NCBI RefSeq assembly: GCF_049673105.1 | Contig: NZ_JBATXG010000014.1 | Span: 55,694 to 119,693, forward strand | Length of the DNA: 64,000 bases | Source: Castellaniella sp049673105 | Lineage (GTDB): Bacteria > Pseudomonadota > Gammaproteobacteria > Burkholderiales > Burkholderiaceae_B | Direction of reading: 5' to 3' | Shown: positions 19,068-26,572 of the stretch, piece after piece | Layout: each line of letters begins with the position of its first letter | How positions within the stretch are numbered: position 1 is the stretch's first letter | The notes under the pieces: model-generated | Databases searched by the model: none | Told to the model about the DNA's origin: nothing | The model's input: only the letters and a program-made list of their open reading frames with translations | Translations under genes and position numbers: made by a program

Positions 19068-20124
19068 GCAGCGCCGTCAGCGCGGCTCTTTGCTGCTGGA
19101 ATTCATGTTGGTGGCCGCGCTGAGCCTGGCCGTGGCGGTGTGGGCCGGTCAGGAATGGGCGCAGCGGGCCCGCGCCACGCAGGCGCAGGCCCTGGCTGCC
19201 TGGATGGAACCTGCCAGAGCGGCGGCTGAGGCCTATCTGCGCCAGCATGCCGCCGCCCTGCAACAGGCGGACGCGCCACAGGCCCTGGCGGCCCACGGCG
19301 TTGCCGACTGGGCGGCGCCCGATTGGGCGGAACTGCAGGCAGCCGGCTTGATGGCGGATGGCTGGCAGGCCCAGGGGCCCTTGCGTCAGACGCTGGCGCT
19401 GCGGATAGTGCGCACGGGGGCTTGTCCGCACGCCCCTTGTCGGCTGCAGGCCTTGATCGGCACACGTGGCGGCTTGCGGCGCGCGGACGGCGGAGTCGAT
19501 GAGGCGTTGGTGGCGCAGTGGCTGATGGCCGCTCAGGGTCGCGGATTGGTGCTCTGGCCGCACGATCCCCTGCATTTCAGAGGGGTGGGGCGTCGTCTGG
19601 CCTTGCCTGAGGGGGCATCTTGGGGGGCAGGCGCGGTCGCATTGGCGGTTGATCTGACGCTGGCGGCGGACGATGAGGCGACTGGTTCGACCGGTGCCGA
19701 GACGGATTTCCTGCGGGTCCGTGATACCCGCAACCCGGATTTCCAGGGCGATGCCTCGGTGCGCGGCACGATCCGCAGCGGCGCGTGGGTGCATACCCAG
19801 GAGGGGGTGGTGCTGGAACAGGGGTGGATCGGGGGCAGCCCTTGCGCGACCGAGAGCGCAGTGGGCCGGGATGGCCGCTACGCCGGCCTGCTGGTCTGCC
19901 GCCAGGGCGTCTGGCAGGAACTGGCGCGTCCGGCGGGCGGCGGCTATATGATCAATAGCCGCCGGGGCTGCTTCAGCTCCGCGGGGCAAGCGACGCTCAA
20001 TCCTTTGACCGGCGCCTGCGGCTGCGCACCGGGGTATACCAGGGTCCAGATTGCAGAAAGCGGGTCTCTGGTCGCGCCGGAAGGCTTGTCGCAGGGGTTT
20101 ATTTGTCAGCCCAATAGTCACTGA
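19057..20124 (+). CDS. pilV: PilV-like minor pilin / tip adhesin
   Basis: Predicted tip minor pilin of 355 residues. It begins with a short basic leader and prepilin-like site RQRG|SLLLEFMLVAALSLAVAVWAG, with Glu at +5. A long variable body follows (Ala/Gln-rich helix about 40-75). The C-terminal part contains GGSPCATESAVGRDGRYAGLLVCRQGVWQE, which resembles the PilV region just before shufflon-encoded ends, and a cysteine-rich tail (RRGCFSS, GACGCAPGY, GFICQ). The ATG at 19057 overlaps the pilS stop by 11 bases. No shufflon repeats or recombinase were seen after it, so the tip should be fixed. Confidence 0.78.
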   Translation: MCARQRRQRGSLLLEFMLVAALSLAVAVWAGQEWAQRARATQAQALAAWMEPARAAAEAYLRQHAAALQQADAPQALAAHGVADWAAPDWAELQAAGLMADGWQAQGPLRQTLALRIVRTGACPHAPCRLQALIGTRGGLRRADGGVDEALVAQWLMAAQGRGLVLWPHDPLHFRGVGRRLALPEGASWGAGAVALAVDLTLAADDEATGSTGAETDFLRVRDTRNPDFQGDASVRGTIRSGAWVHTQEGVVLEQGWIGGSPCATESAVGRDGRYAGLLVCRQGVWQELARPAGGGYMINSRRGCFSSAGQATLNPLTGACGCAPGYTRVQIAESGSLVAPEGLSQGFICQPNSH

Positions 20125-20173
20125 GCAGGGCGGGCGTGGCGCCGCACCGCCCCCGGCATGCGGCCCGCCGCGC

Positions 20174-20677
20174 TTACGCCCAGATATCCTCGGTCTTGCT
20201 CACAGCCAGTTTGGAACGCAAGGCGTTCAGGGCGATGCGGTGCACGACTTCCGTCGGCGCCGCGCACAGATCCTCCAGGACGGTGACGCCGAAGGGCTGC
20301 GCGTCGGTCGACATGGCGGTGAATACCACGCAGTTCTGAGTCATCATGCCGCACAGCAGCAGCGCGTCGATGCCATTGAGCTGCGCGGCCAGATCGGTTT
20401 CCTGGAACGCATCGGCGAACTGCTTGATGACCACCGGGGCATTCCCGGCAGCGGTCAGGATGGCGGGCCGGATCTCGGAGCCCGGGCTGTTAGCCGCAAA
20501 CAGTCCGGTTGCCAGGGGCGAGACGTGCCGGATCAGCACGATGCGGTCTCCCGCCTGCCGGGCCTTGTGGATGGCCTCGACGATGGCGGGTTCTGTGTCC
20601 TCGGCGGCGTGCAGCGGGAGCACCCCGCCAGGAAAGTAATCGTTCTGGACGTCGATCACGACGAGTGCACGGTGCAT
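20174..20677 (-). CDS. Isochorismatase-family cysteine hydrolase
   Basis: Cytosolic hydrolase of 167 residues. The family triad is visible as Asp9 (VVIDVQNDYF), Lys85 (APVVIKQF) and Cys116 (LLCGMMTQNCV). Members act as nicotinamidases, isochorismatases or ureidohydrolases; the true substrate cannot be set here. The ATG at 20677 has AGGAG eight bases upstream. It is divergent from an AraC/DJ-1 regulator 94 bases away, and such regulators often control the neighbouring isochorismatase-like gene. Confidence 0.88.
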   Translation of the reverse strand: MHRALVVIDVQNDYFPGGVLPLHAAEDTEPAIVEAIHKARQAGDRIVLIRHVSPLATGLFAANSPGSEIRPAILTAAGNAPVVIKQFADAFQETDLAAQLNGIDALLLCGMMTQNCVVFTAMSTDAQPFGVTVLEDLCAAPTEVVHRIALNALRSKLAVSKTEDIWA

Positions 20678-20771
20678 AGCGGTTCTCCTGAATGGGTGTC
20701 CAGGCAATCTTAGGGTCGGATACAGGCCAGGTCGACTGGCTGGATGGCCAGTTTTCAATTAAATTCAGCCA

Positions 20772-21704
20772 ATGCACATCGCCATCATCGCTTACGACGC
20801 TATTAGCCCTTTCATGCTCTCGACGCCGATCGCCGTGTTCGGGGAACCGTTCGCGGACGAGGCGCACCAGGTGGACGTCTGCGCCGAACATCCTGTGATT
20901 TCTACGCAGGGCGGCCTGACAGTGCAGATCCCGCATGGGCTGGACACTGCGTCGACTGCCGATCTGCTGATACTGCCCGGTTGGCGTCATGCGGATGAAC
21001 CGCTGCCCGAACCGGTGGTGCGTGTCATTCGCGCCACGGTTGACCGCGGGGGCATCGTCGCCGGCCTGTGTCTGGGCGCCTTCGGTCTGGCTCAGGCCGG
21101 TGTGCTCGATGGGCGGCGGGCGACGACGCACTGGGCGTGCATTCCGGCGTTTGCCGCGCGGTTTCCGCGCGTGCAGGTCGATGCGGGAGCGATTTTTGTG
21201 GATGAGGGGCAGGTCGTGACATCCGCCGGTATCGCGGCTGGATTGGATTGTTGCCTGCATCTTCTTGCGCGGATTTCCGGCCAGGCCGAGGCGAATCGCG
21301 TCGCGCGCCGCATGGTGATCGCGCCGCAGCGTGGCGGCGGCCATCCCCAGGTGGTCGAGCGTCCAGCGCCGGTCTCACAGACCGATCATCGGGTGGCTGA
21401 ATTGCTGGATCGGTTGCGCGCAGACCCTGTAGACGTACCGCCCTTTGAAGTCCTGGCCCGACAGGTGGGCGCCAGCCCCCGCAGCCTGGCTCGCCATATC
21501 CGCGCGCGTACCGGCGACAACCTGGGCGGCTGGTTGCGGCGCTCGCGGCTGTTGCGGGCGCAGGCGCTGTTGGCGGCGGGCGACCCGATTGAATTGACCG
21601 CCACCCGCAGCGGATTTCCTGACGGGCAGGCGCTGCGGGTGGCGTTCCGGCGCGAACTGGGCATGACCCCGCGCCAGTGGATGATGCGTCAGCGCATCGG
21701 ATAG
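20772..21704 (+). CDS. AraC-family regulator with DJ-1/GATase-like domain
   Basis: Transcription regulator of 310 residues. Residues about 1-180 form a DJ-1/PfpI-like sensor domain with the nucleophile-elbow motif GLCLGAFGLAQAG and ATTHW, as in FtrA and related GATase1-AraC proteins. Residues about 215-310 carry the two AraC helix-turn-helix units (VDVPPFEVLARQVGASPRSLARH, and ATRSGFPDGQALRVAFRRELG). It probably controls the divergent hydrolase gene. The effector is unknown. Confidence 0.88.
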   Translation: MHIAIIAYDAISPFMLSTPIAVFGEPFADEAHQVDVCAEHPVISTQGGLTVQIPHGLDTASTADLLILPGWRHADEPLPEPVVRVIRATVDRGGIVAGLCLGAFGLAQAGVLDGRRATTHWACIPAFAARFPRVQVDAGAIFVDEGQVVTSAGIAAGLDCCLHLLARISGQAEANRVARRMVIAPQRGGGHPQVVERPAPVSQTDHRVAELLDRLRADPVDVPPFEVLARQVGASPRSLARHIRARTGDNLGGWLRRSRLLRAQALLAAGDPIELTATRSGFPDGQALRVAFRRELGMTPRQWMMRQRIG

Positions 21705-21730
21705 CGGCATCCGGTGCGCTGAGGCGGGTC

Positions 21731-22951
21731 TTACTGTCCGCTCCAGGCGGCGATGACGGCGCGTTCCTCATCCGTCATTTTCGTCAGATTGGCCAGCGGC
21801 ATGTATTGATTGCCCACCACCAGCTTGATCTGCGCGGCGTGCTGCAGCGTTTCCGCCGTGGTGTCCAGCATGATGCCGGCGGGCGCTGCGGCGAAGCCGG
21901 GCTGAGTGGGCTTGACCGAATGGCATTCGGTGCAGCGCGCAGCGATGATGCCGTGCACCTGTTCGATGGTGACGGCGGCCTGAGCGGGTGCGCCGCTAGC
22001 CAGGCCCGCGACCGGCGTAGCAGGCGATGGCGCGGCGATCCACCCGATCAGGGCCAGCATGATGACGCCGGCAGCCGGGTAGCGCAGATCGTTCTTGCCC
22101 GTGTGGCGCAGCACGAAATACTGGCGGATCACGGCGCCGGCGAAGATGAACAGCGACATGATGACCCAGGCGTATTCATTCGAATAGGTGAATGAATAGT
22201 GGTTGCTGAGCATCAGGAAAATCACCGGCAGCGTGAAATAGGTGTTGTGCACCGAGCGCTGCTTGCCCCAGGCGCCATCCAAAGGGTTGGGCTTTTCACC
22301 GGCTTTCAGGGCCTTGACCATGCGGCGCTGGCCGGGAATGATCCAGAAGAACACGCTGGCCGACATGCAGGTGGCCATCAGGGCGCCGGTGATCAGGAAA
22401 GCCGCCCGACCCGGAAAGATCTGGGTCGTCAACCAGGCCACGAGCACCATCATCACGCCCACGGCGACACTCAGCCAGCCGTCGTGGTTGACGGTCGGGC
22501 TGATGATGCGGCACAGGCGCGAATACACGTTGTAGCCCACCACCAGGAACAGCACGGCCAGGATACCGGCCTCGGTGCCGCTCATGTTGCGGGCCCATTC
22601 CCAGGGACTGGCTGGGTTCACCAGGTAGATGTCGGCCTTCAGCAGGTACAACAGCATGAACAGGCCGAAACCGGACAGCCAGGTGGTGTAGGCCTTCCAG
22701 AACGACCAGTGCAGGTCGTTGGGCAGCTCAGCCGGGTTGGTCAGGTATTTTTGGTTGTGATAGAAGCCGCCGCCGTGCACGGCCCACATTTCACCGTAGA
22801 CGCCCAGCCTCTTGCTGTGTTCGCCTTTGGGGGCGTGCAGGCTGAGATCCAGCATGACGAAATAGATCGATTCGCCGATCCAGGCGATGGCGGCGATCAC
22901 GTGCAGCCAGCGCAGCAGCAGATTGCCGTATTCCAGGAAAAAGCCTTCCAT
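21731..22951 (-). CDS. puuD: Urate hydroxylase PuuD with C-terminal cytochrome c
   Basis: Integral membrane oxidase of 406 residues that converts urate to 5-hydroxyisourate. The N-terminal half is a multi-spanning domain of the DUF989 family starting at NLLLRWLHVIAAIAWIGES. The C-terminal part is a periplasmic cytochrome c domain with a single haem site CTECH and a likely axial Met in NQYMPLANLTKMT. Electrons would thus pass to the respiratory chain instead of giving hydrogen peroxide. It is followed upstream by uraH on the same strand, 51 bases away, which gives the next pathway step. Confidence 0.93.
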   Translation of the reverse strand: MEGFFLEYGNLLLRWLHVIAAIAWIGESIYFVMLDLSLHAPKGEHSKRLGVYGEMWAVHGGGFYHNQKYLTNPAELPNDLHWSFWKAYTTWLSGFGLFMLLYLLKADIYLVNPASPWEWARNMSGTEAGILAVLFLVVGYNVYSRLCRIISPTVNHDGWLSVAVGVMMVLVAWLTTQIFPGRAAFLITGALMATCMSASVFFWIIPGQRRMVKALKAGEKPNPLDGAWGKQRSVHNTYFTLPVIFLMLSNHYSFTYSNEYAWVIMSLFIFAGAVIRQYFVLRHTGKNDLRYPAAGVIMLALIGWIAAPSPATPVAGLASGAPAQAAVTIEQVHGIIAARCTECHSVKPTQPGFAAAPAGIMLDTTAETLQHAAQIKLVVGNQYMPLANLTKMTDEERAVIAAWSGQ

Positions 22952-23002
22952 GGCCCTGTCTCCTTTTGTTTTATTGGATGAATGCCGGGGAACCGGCGGC
23001 GC

Positions 23003-23356
23003 TTAGCTGCCGCGATAAGTGGACCAGGTCCAGGGCGTCACGACCAAGGGCACGTGATAGTTCTGTTCCGGGTGGGCGATGCCGAAACGCAGCACCACCA
23101 CATCCACAAAACGCGGTTCGGGCAGATCCACGCCCTTGGCCGCGAAGTAGTCCCCCGCATGGAAGACCAGCTCGTATGTCCCTTTGAGCAGCGCGTCACC
23201 GCTGAGCAAGGGCGCGTCACATCGGCCATCGTGATTGGTGGCGGTCTGTGTGAGCAAAGTGCGGGTATCGCCTTCCAGGCGATAGAGTTCCAGGGCGACG
23301 CCCTGAGCCGGCACACCGTGTACGGTGTCCAGGACATGGGTGGAGAGTTTTCCCAT
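23003..23356 (-). CDS. uraH: 5-hydroxyisourate hydrolase (transthyretin-like)
   Basis: Enzyme of 117 residues that opens 5-hydroxyisourate to OHCU, the second step after PuuD. Hallmarks are the N-terminal LSTHVLDTVHG, the central TNHDGRCD, and the C-terminal YRGS that separates enzymes from animal transthyretin. It is cytosolic; no signal peptide is seen. It is first in a two-gene operon with puuD. The OHCU decarboxylase gene (uraD) that normally follows is not in this window. Confidence 0.95.
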   Translation of the reverse strand: MGKLSTHVLDTVHGVPAQGVALELYRLEGDTRTLLTQTATNHDGRCDAPLLSGDALLKGTYELVFHAGDYFAAKGVDLPEPRFVDVVVLRFGIAHPEQNYHVPLVVTPWTWSTYRGS

Positions 23357-23524
23357 GAGATTGATCCCCGGTCAGTATCCTGCCAATGTGGCCCCCGGTA
23401 TGGCCGTTCCGGTCACAGGACCGGTTCGCGAAGCGTCCGCAAGTGCACGGATTGTCTCGGGGCAGGATGGTTGGCGTCGGTGCCGGTCAGGCTGTTTTAG
23501 TGCGTCCAGAGAGGCATCCGACAT

Positions 23525-23590
23525 ATTGTCAACAATTTGTGTTGACGATTCTCGCGTGATCCCCAATAATTGTCAACAATTTTTGTTGAC
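23525..23590. promoter_or_regulatory. Twin palindromic operators between uraH and the GntR gene
   Basis: Two copies of GTCAACA-N5-TGTTGAC lie at 23528-23546 and 23572-23590. Each begins inside an identical ATTGTCAACAAT (23525-23536 and 23569-23580), itself a TTGT-N2-ACAA type palindrome as bound by FCD-class GntR proteins. The copies are exactly 44 bp apart, about four helical turns, so two dimers would sit on one face. They lie between the divergent uraH-puuD and gntR-puuE-alc units. Binding by the adjacent GntR regulator is inferred. Confidence 0.78.
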
Positions 23591-23619
23591 CATGATTCGA
23601 TACCGAATCGCTCACGCCG

Positions 23620-24378
23620 ATGCTCCAGTTGAAACCTTCACGGGGTGTTTCGCCGGATCTGAAGGCCCCCAAGGCCTCTTCCCTGCGTAACCCGAAGCCT
23701 GCCAGCCAGTCATCCGAAGTCGATCGCGTCTATGGCGAGATCTTCGATGCCGCCATGGACCGCCGCCTGATGCCGGGCGCCAAGCTGACGGAATCGGCCT
23801 TGTGCTCGATCTTTGACTGTTCGCGCAGCACCGTGCGGGCGGCGTTGGCGCAGCTGGCTTACGACAAGATCGTGCTGATCGAGCCCAATCGCGGTGCTCG
23901 GGTCTGGCAAGCCACCCCCAAGGAAGTGCGCGATGTCTTTGCCATGCGCCGCGCGCTGGAAGGCGTCACCATCGATCAGCTGGTCGAACTGGACGACATC
24001 GCCCGGCGCCTGGCGCCGCTGGACGAGATGGTGGATCGGGAACAGCAGGCCTACGAGCAGGGCGACCGGATCAGCTGGATCCGGCTGTCCAATGCATTTC
24101 ACGTCGAGCTGGCCCGCTTGCTGGACAACCAGGTACTGACGGACATGCTGTCGGGGCTGTGCGCTCGCACGACGCTGATCATCGCCCTGGGCGGCAGCCC
24201 CGAAGGCAGCGCCTGTTCGTATGTCGAACACCGGCACATTCTGGACCATATCCGGCAGCGCGACGCTCAGGGCGCGCGGGCGGCCATGGACCATCATTTA
24301 CAGGACTGCGAACAGCGGATGGAGACGCCGGAAGACGGCGTCATCGATCCCTGGTCGGCCCTTAATGCGCGGCGCTGA
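23620..24378 (+). CDS. GntR-family (FCD) regulator of purine catabolism
   Basis: DNA-binding regulator of 252 residues. The winged helix covers about residues 25-95 (DAAMDRRLMPGAKLTESALCSIFDCSRSTVRAALAQLAY). The all-helical FCD effector domain covers about 105-240 (VFAMRRALEGVTIDQLVEL, FHVELARLL, EHRHILDHIRQRD). It lies between uraH-puuD and puuE-alc with two palindromic sites just upstream, so it is the likely controller of both units and of itself. Whether it represses and which purine metabolite it binds are not visible. Confidence 0.88.
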   Translation: MLQLKPSRGVSPDLKAPKASSLRNPKPASQSSEVDRVYGEIFDAAMDRRLMPGAKLTESALCSIFDCSRSTVRAALAQLAYDKIVLIEPNRGARVWQATPKEVRDVFAMRRALEGVTIDQLVELDDIARRLAPLDEMVDREQQAYEQGDRISWIRLSNAFHVELARLLDNQVLTDMLSGLCARTTLIIALGGSPEGSACSYVEHRHILDHIRQRDAQGARAAMDHHLQDCEQRMETPEDGVIDPWSALNARR

Positions 24379-24415
24379 CATCCCGCGTTGATATTCATCC
24401 CTCAGGAGACCCATC

Positions 24416-25345
24416 ATGACCGACCCCCATTACCCGCGCGATCTGGCCGGTTATGGCCGTACTCCCCCGCAGGCCAATTGGCCGGGCCAGGCCCGTGTGG
24501 CCGTCCAGTTCGTCATGAACTACGAGGAAGGCGGCGAAAACTGCGTGTTGCATGGAGATGCCGGGTCGGAGCAGTTTCTGTCGGAAATCATCGGTGCCGC
24601 CGCCTATCCCGATCGTCATCTGTCGATGGAATCCATCTATGAATATGGGTCGCGGGCCGGGGTCTGGCGCATTCTGCGGGAATTCGAGCGTCGCGGTTTG
24701 CCCTTGACCGTGTTCGGCGTGGGCATGGCGCTGGAACGCAATCCGGAAGCAGCTCGCGCCTTTGTCGAACTGGGGCACGAAGTCGCGTGCCACGGCTACC
24801 GCTGGATCCATTATCAGCACGTGCCCGAATCGGTCGAGCGTGAGCATTTTCAGCGCTGTGTGGACATCGTCACCCGGCTGCTGGGTCGTCATCCCGATGG
24901 CTGGTATACCGGTCGCGACAGCCCCAATACGCTGCGCATCGTCGCAGAAGAAGGCAAATTTCTGTACGACTCCGACTATTACGGCGACGACCTGCCGTTC
25001 TGGACCGAGGTCGATCTGGGTCATGGCAAGACCCATCCGCAGCTGATCGTGCCCTATACCCTGGATACGAACGACATGCGCTTTGCTTCGCCCCAGGGTT
25101 TCAACACGGGCGATCATTTCTTCCATTATCTGCGCGATGCGTTCGACGTGCTGTATGCCGAGGGCGACACCGCGCCCAAGATGATGTCCGTGGGCCTGCA
25201 TTGCCGTCTGACGGGCCGTCCGGCGCGCTTTGCCGGCCTGCAGCGCTTCCTGGACCATATCCAGAAACACGACCGGGTGTGGATCGCCACGCGGGCCGAT
25301 ATTGCCCGTCACTGGGTCAAGGAACATCCCTTCAAGGCCGCCTAA
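24416..25345 (+). CDS. puuE: Allantoinase PuuE
   Basis: Metal-independent type allantoinase of 309 residues that hydrolyses allantoin to allantoate. It belongs to the polysaccharide-deacetylase fold (carbohydrate esterase 4-like), not the amidohydrolase fold of AllB. Typical stretches are NYEEGGENCVLHGD, EYGSRAGVWRILREFERR, HEVACHGYRWIHYQ and GWYTGRDSPNTLRI. A GGAG ribosome site lies seven bases before the ATG. It follows the GntR gene by 37 bases and precedes allantoicase. Confidence 0.93.
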   Translation: MTDPHYPRDLAGYGRTPPQANWPGQARVAVQFVMNYEEGGENCVLHGDAGSEQFLSEIIGAAAYPDRHLSMESIYEYGSRAGVWRILREFERRGLPLTVFGVGMALERNPEAARAFVELGHEVACHGYRWIHYQHVPESVEREHFQRCVDIVTRLLGRHPDGWYTGRDSPNTLRIVAEEGKFLYDSDYYGDDLPFWTEVDLGHGKTHPQLIVPYTLDTNDMRFASPQGFNTGDHFFHYLRDAFDVLYAEGDTAPKMMSVGLHCRLTGRPARFAGLQRFLDHIQKHDRVWIATRADIARHWVKEHPFKAA

Positions 25346-25490
25346 GACCATCCCCGCGCCGGTGGATATCCGCCGCGGGCGCGGCGTCCTGAATGTCAGG
25401 ACTGTTTTTCCGCTGGGCATGAGGCCCGGCGCCTCACCATCTGGGCTGCGGCCCGGATGGGTTCATTCTGAATCTCTGGAGCGTATCACC

Positions 25491-26531
25491 ATGGCTTCTC
25501 TCAATCTGCCCGTCGGCACCGTGATCGATGCCCCGGCTGTCGATCTGCCTGTTTTTGCCACTCGCCATCCGAACCTGGCCAGCGAAAAAATGGGTGCGAA
25601 AGTCGTGTCCTGCACGGACGAATTTTTCGCCAGCGCCTCACGTATGCTGCAGGACTCCGAGCCTGTGTTCATCGTGGGCAAGTTCGACGATCATGGCAAA
25701 TGGATGGACGGCTGGGAAACGCAGCGCCGTCGCAACGGCGGCAACGATACCGCCGTGATCAAACTGGGTCTGCCCGGTGTCATTCGCGGTCTGGACATCA
25801 ATACCAGTCACTTCACCGGTAATTTTCCTCCGGCGGCATCCGTGCAGGCCGCCCGCTGCGAGGGCGACCCGACGGACAAGACCGAATGGGTGGAAATCGT
25901 AGCGGCAACGTCCTTGAAGGGCAATTCCCATCATTTTGTGGACATCTCGGATGACCGTGTCTGGACGCACCTGCGCCTGAACATCTTCCCGGATGGCGGC
26001 GTGGCCCGCCTGCGCGTCTATGGTCAGCCGGCCTGCGACTGGGACAAGCAAGACCCCAACACCTTGTACGAAGTGTCTGCCTTGGCCAGCGGCGGGCGCA
26101 TCGTGGGCTACAACGATTCCCACTTTGGCTCGCCCATGCCGCTGCTGACCCCTGGTCGTGGCGCCAATATGGGCGATGGCTGGGAAACCCGCCGCCGTCG
26201 AGAACCCGGCAATGACTGGGTCATCATCGAACTGGGCCATCCGGTCACGGTCGAGAAAATCGAGATCGACACGGCTCACTTCAAGGGCAACTACCCGGAT
26301 CGCGTGTCCGTGCAAGGCGCGCTGGTCAAGGAATCCACCGATCAGTCGCTGATCACGCAAGCCATGTTCTGGCCCGAGATTCTGGGCGAACAAAAGACCG
26401 AGATGGACAAGCAGCACTTTTACGAAGGCGCCGCGCTGAAATCAGTGGGGGCGGTGTCGCACGTGCGGGTGAACATGTTCCCCGATGGCGGCATCAGCCG
26501 TGTGCGCATCTGGGGACGTTTGTCTCGTTGA
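25491..26531 (+). CDS. alc: Allantoicase
   Basis: Enzyme of 346 residues that splits allantoate to ureidoglycolate and urea. It consists of two repeated jelly-roll modules of about 165 residues, each with the same marks: GWETQRRRNGGNDTAVIKLG in the first and GWETRRRREPGNDWVIIELG in the second, and paired INTSHFTGNFP and IDTAHFKGNYP. The ATG at 25491 is chosen because the upstream open frame is non-homologous and overlaps the end of puuE. It is third in the gntR-puuE-alc run. The ureidoglycolate lyase needed next is not in the window. Confidence 0.93.
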   Translation: MASLNLPVGTVIDAPAVDLPVFATRHPNLASEKMGAKVVSCTDEFFASASRMLQDSEPVFIVGKFDDHGKWMDGWETQRRRNGGNDTAVIKLGLPGVIRGLDINTSHFTGNFPPAASVQAARCEGDPTDKTEWVEIVAATSLKGNSHHFVDISDDRVWTHLRLNIFPDGGVARLRVYGQPACDWDKQDPNTLYEVSALASGGRIVGYNDSHFGSPMPLLTPGRGANMGDGWETRRRREPGNDWVIIELGHPVTVEKIEIDTAHFKGNYPDRVSVQGALVKESTDQSLITQAMFWPEILGEQKTEMDKQHFYEGAALKSVGAVSHVRVNMFPDGGISRVRIWGRLSR

Positions 26532-26536
26532 TGAGT

Positions 26537-26558
26537 GCGGGCGCCTGCGGGCGCCCGC
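26537..26558 (+). terminator. Hairpin between alc and the M20 gene
   Basis: An 8-bp GC-only stem (GCGGGCGC/GCGCCCGC, loop CTGCGG) lies six bases after the alc stop and is followed only by GGTTT. It could act as a weak terminator or mRNA 3' protector that lowers expression of the downstream M20 gene. Confidence 0.4.
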
Positions 26559-26572
26559 GGTTTCAGGAGTTC

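Noticed and set aside
11449..20124. Reading the pilus operon as a type II secretion or conjugative type IV secretion system
   Set aside because: There is no GspC-M set, no VirB4/VirD4, relaxase or pilus-transfer genes; gene order matches the IVb pilus.
19800..20170. Possible shufflon after pilV
   Set aside because: No repeated inverted 19-bp elements and no recombinase gene were seen.
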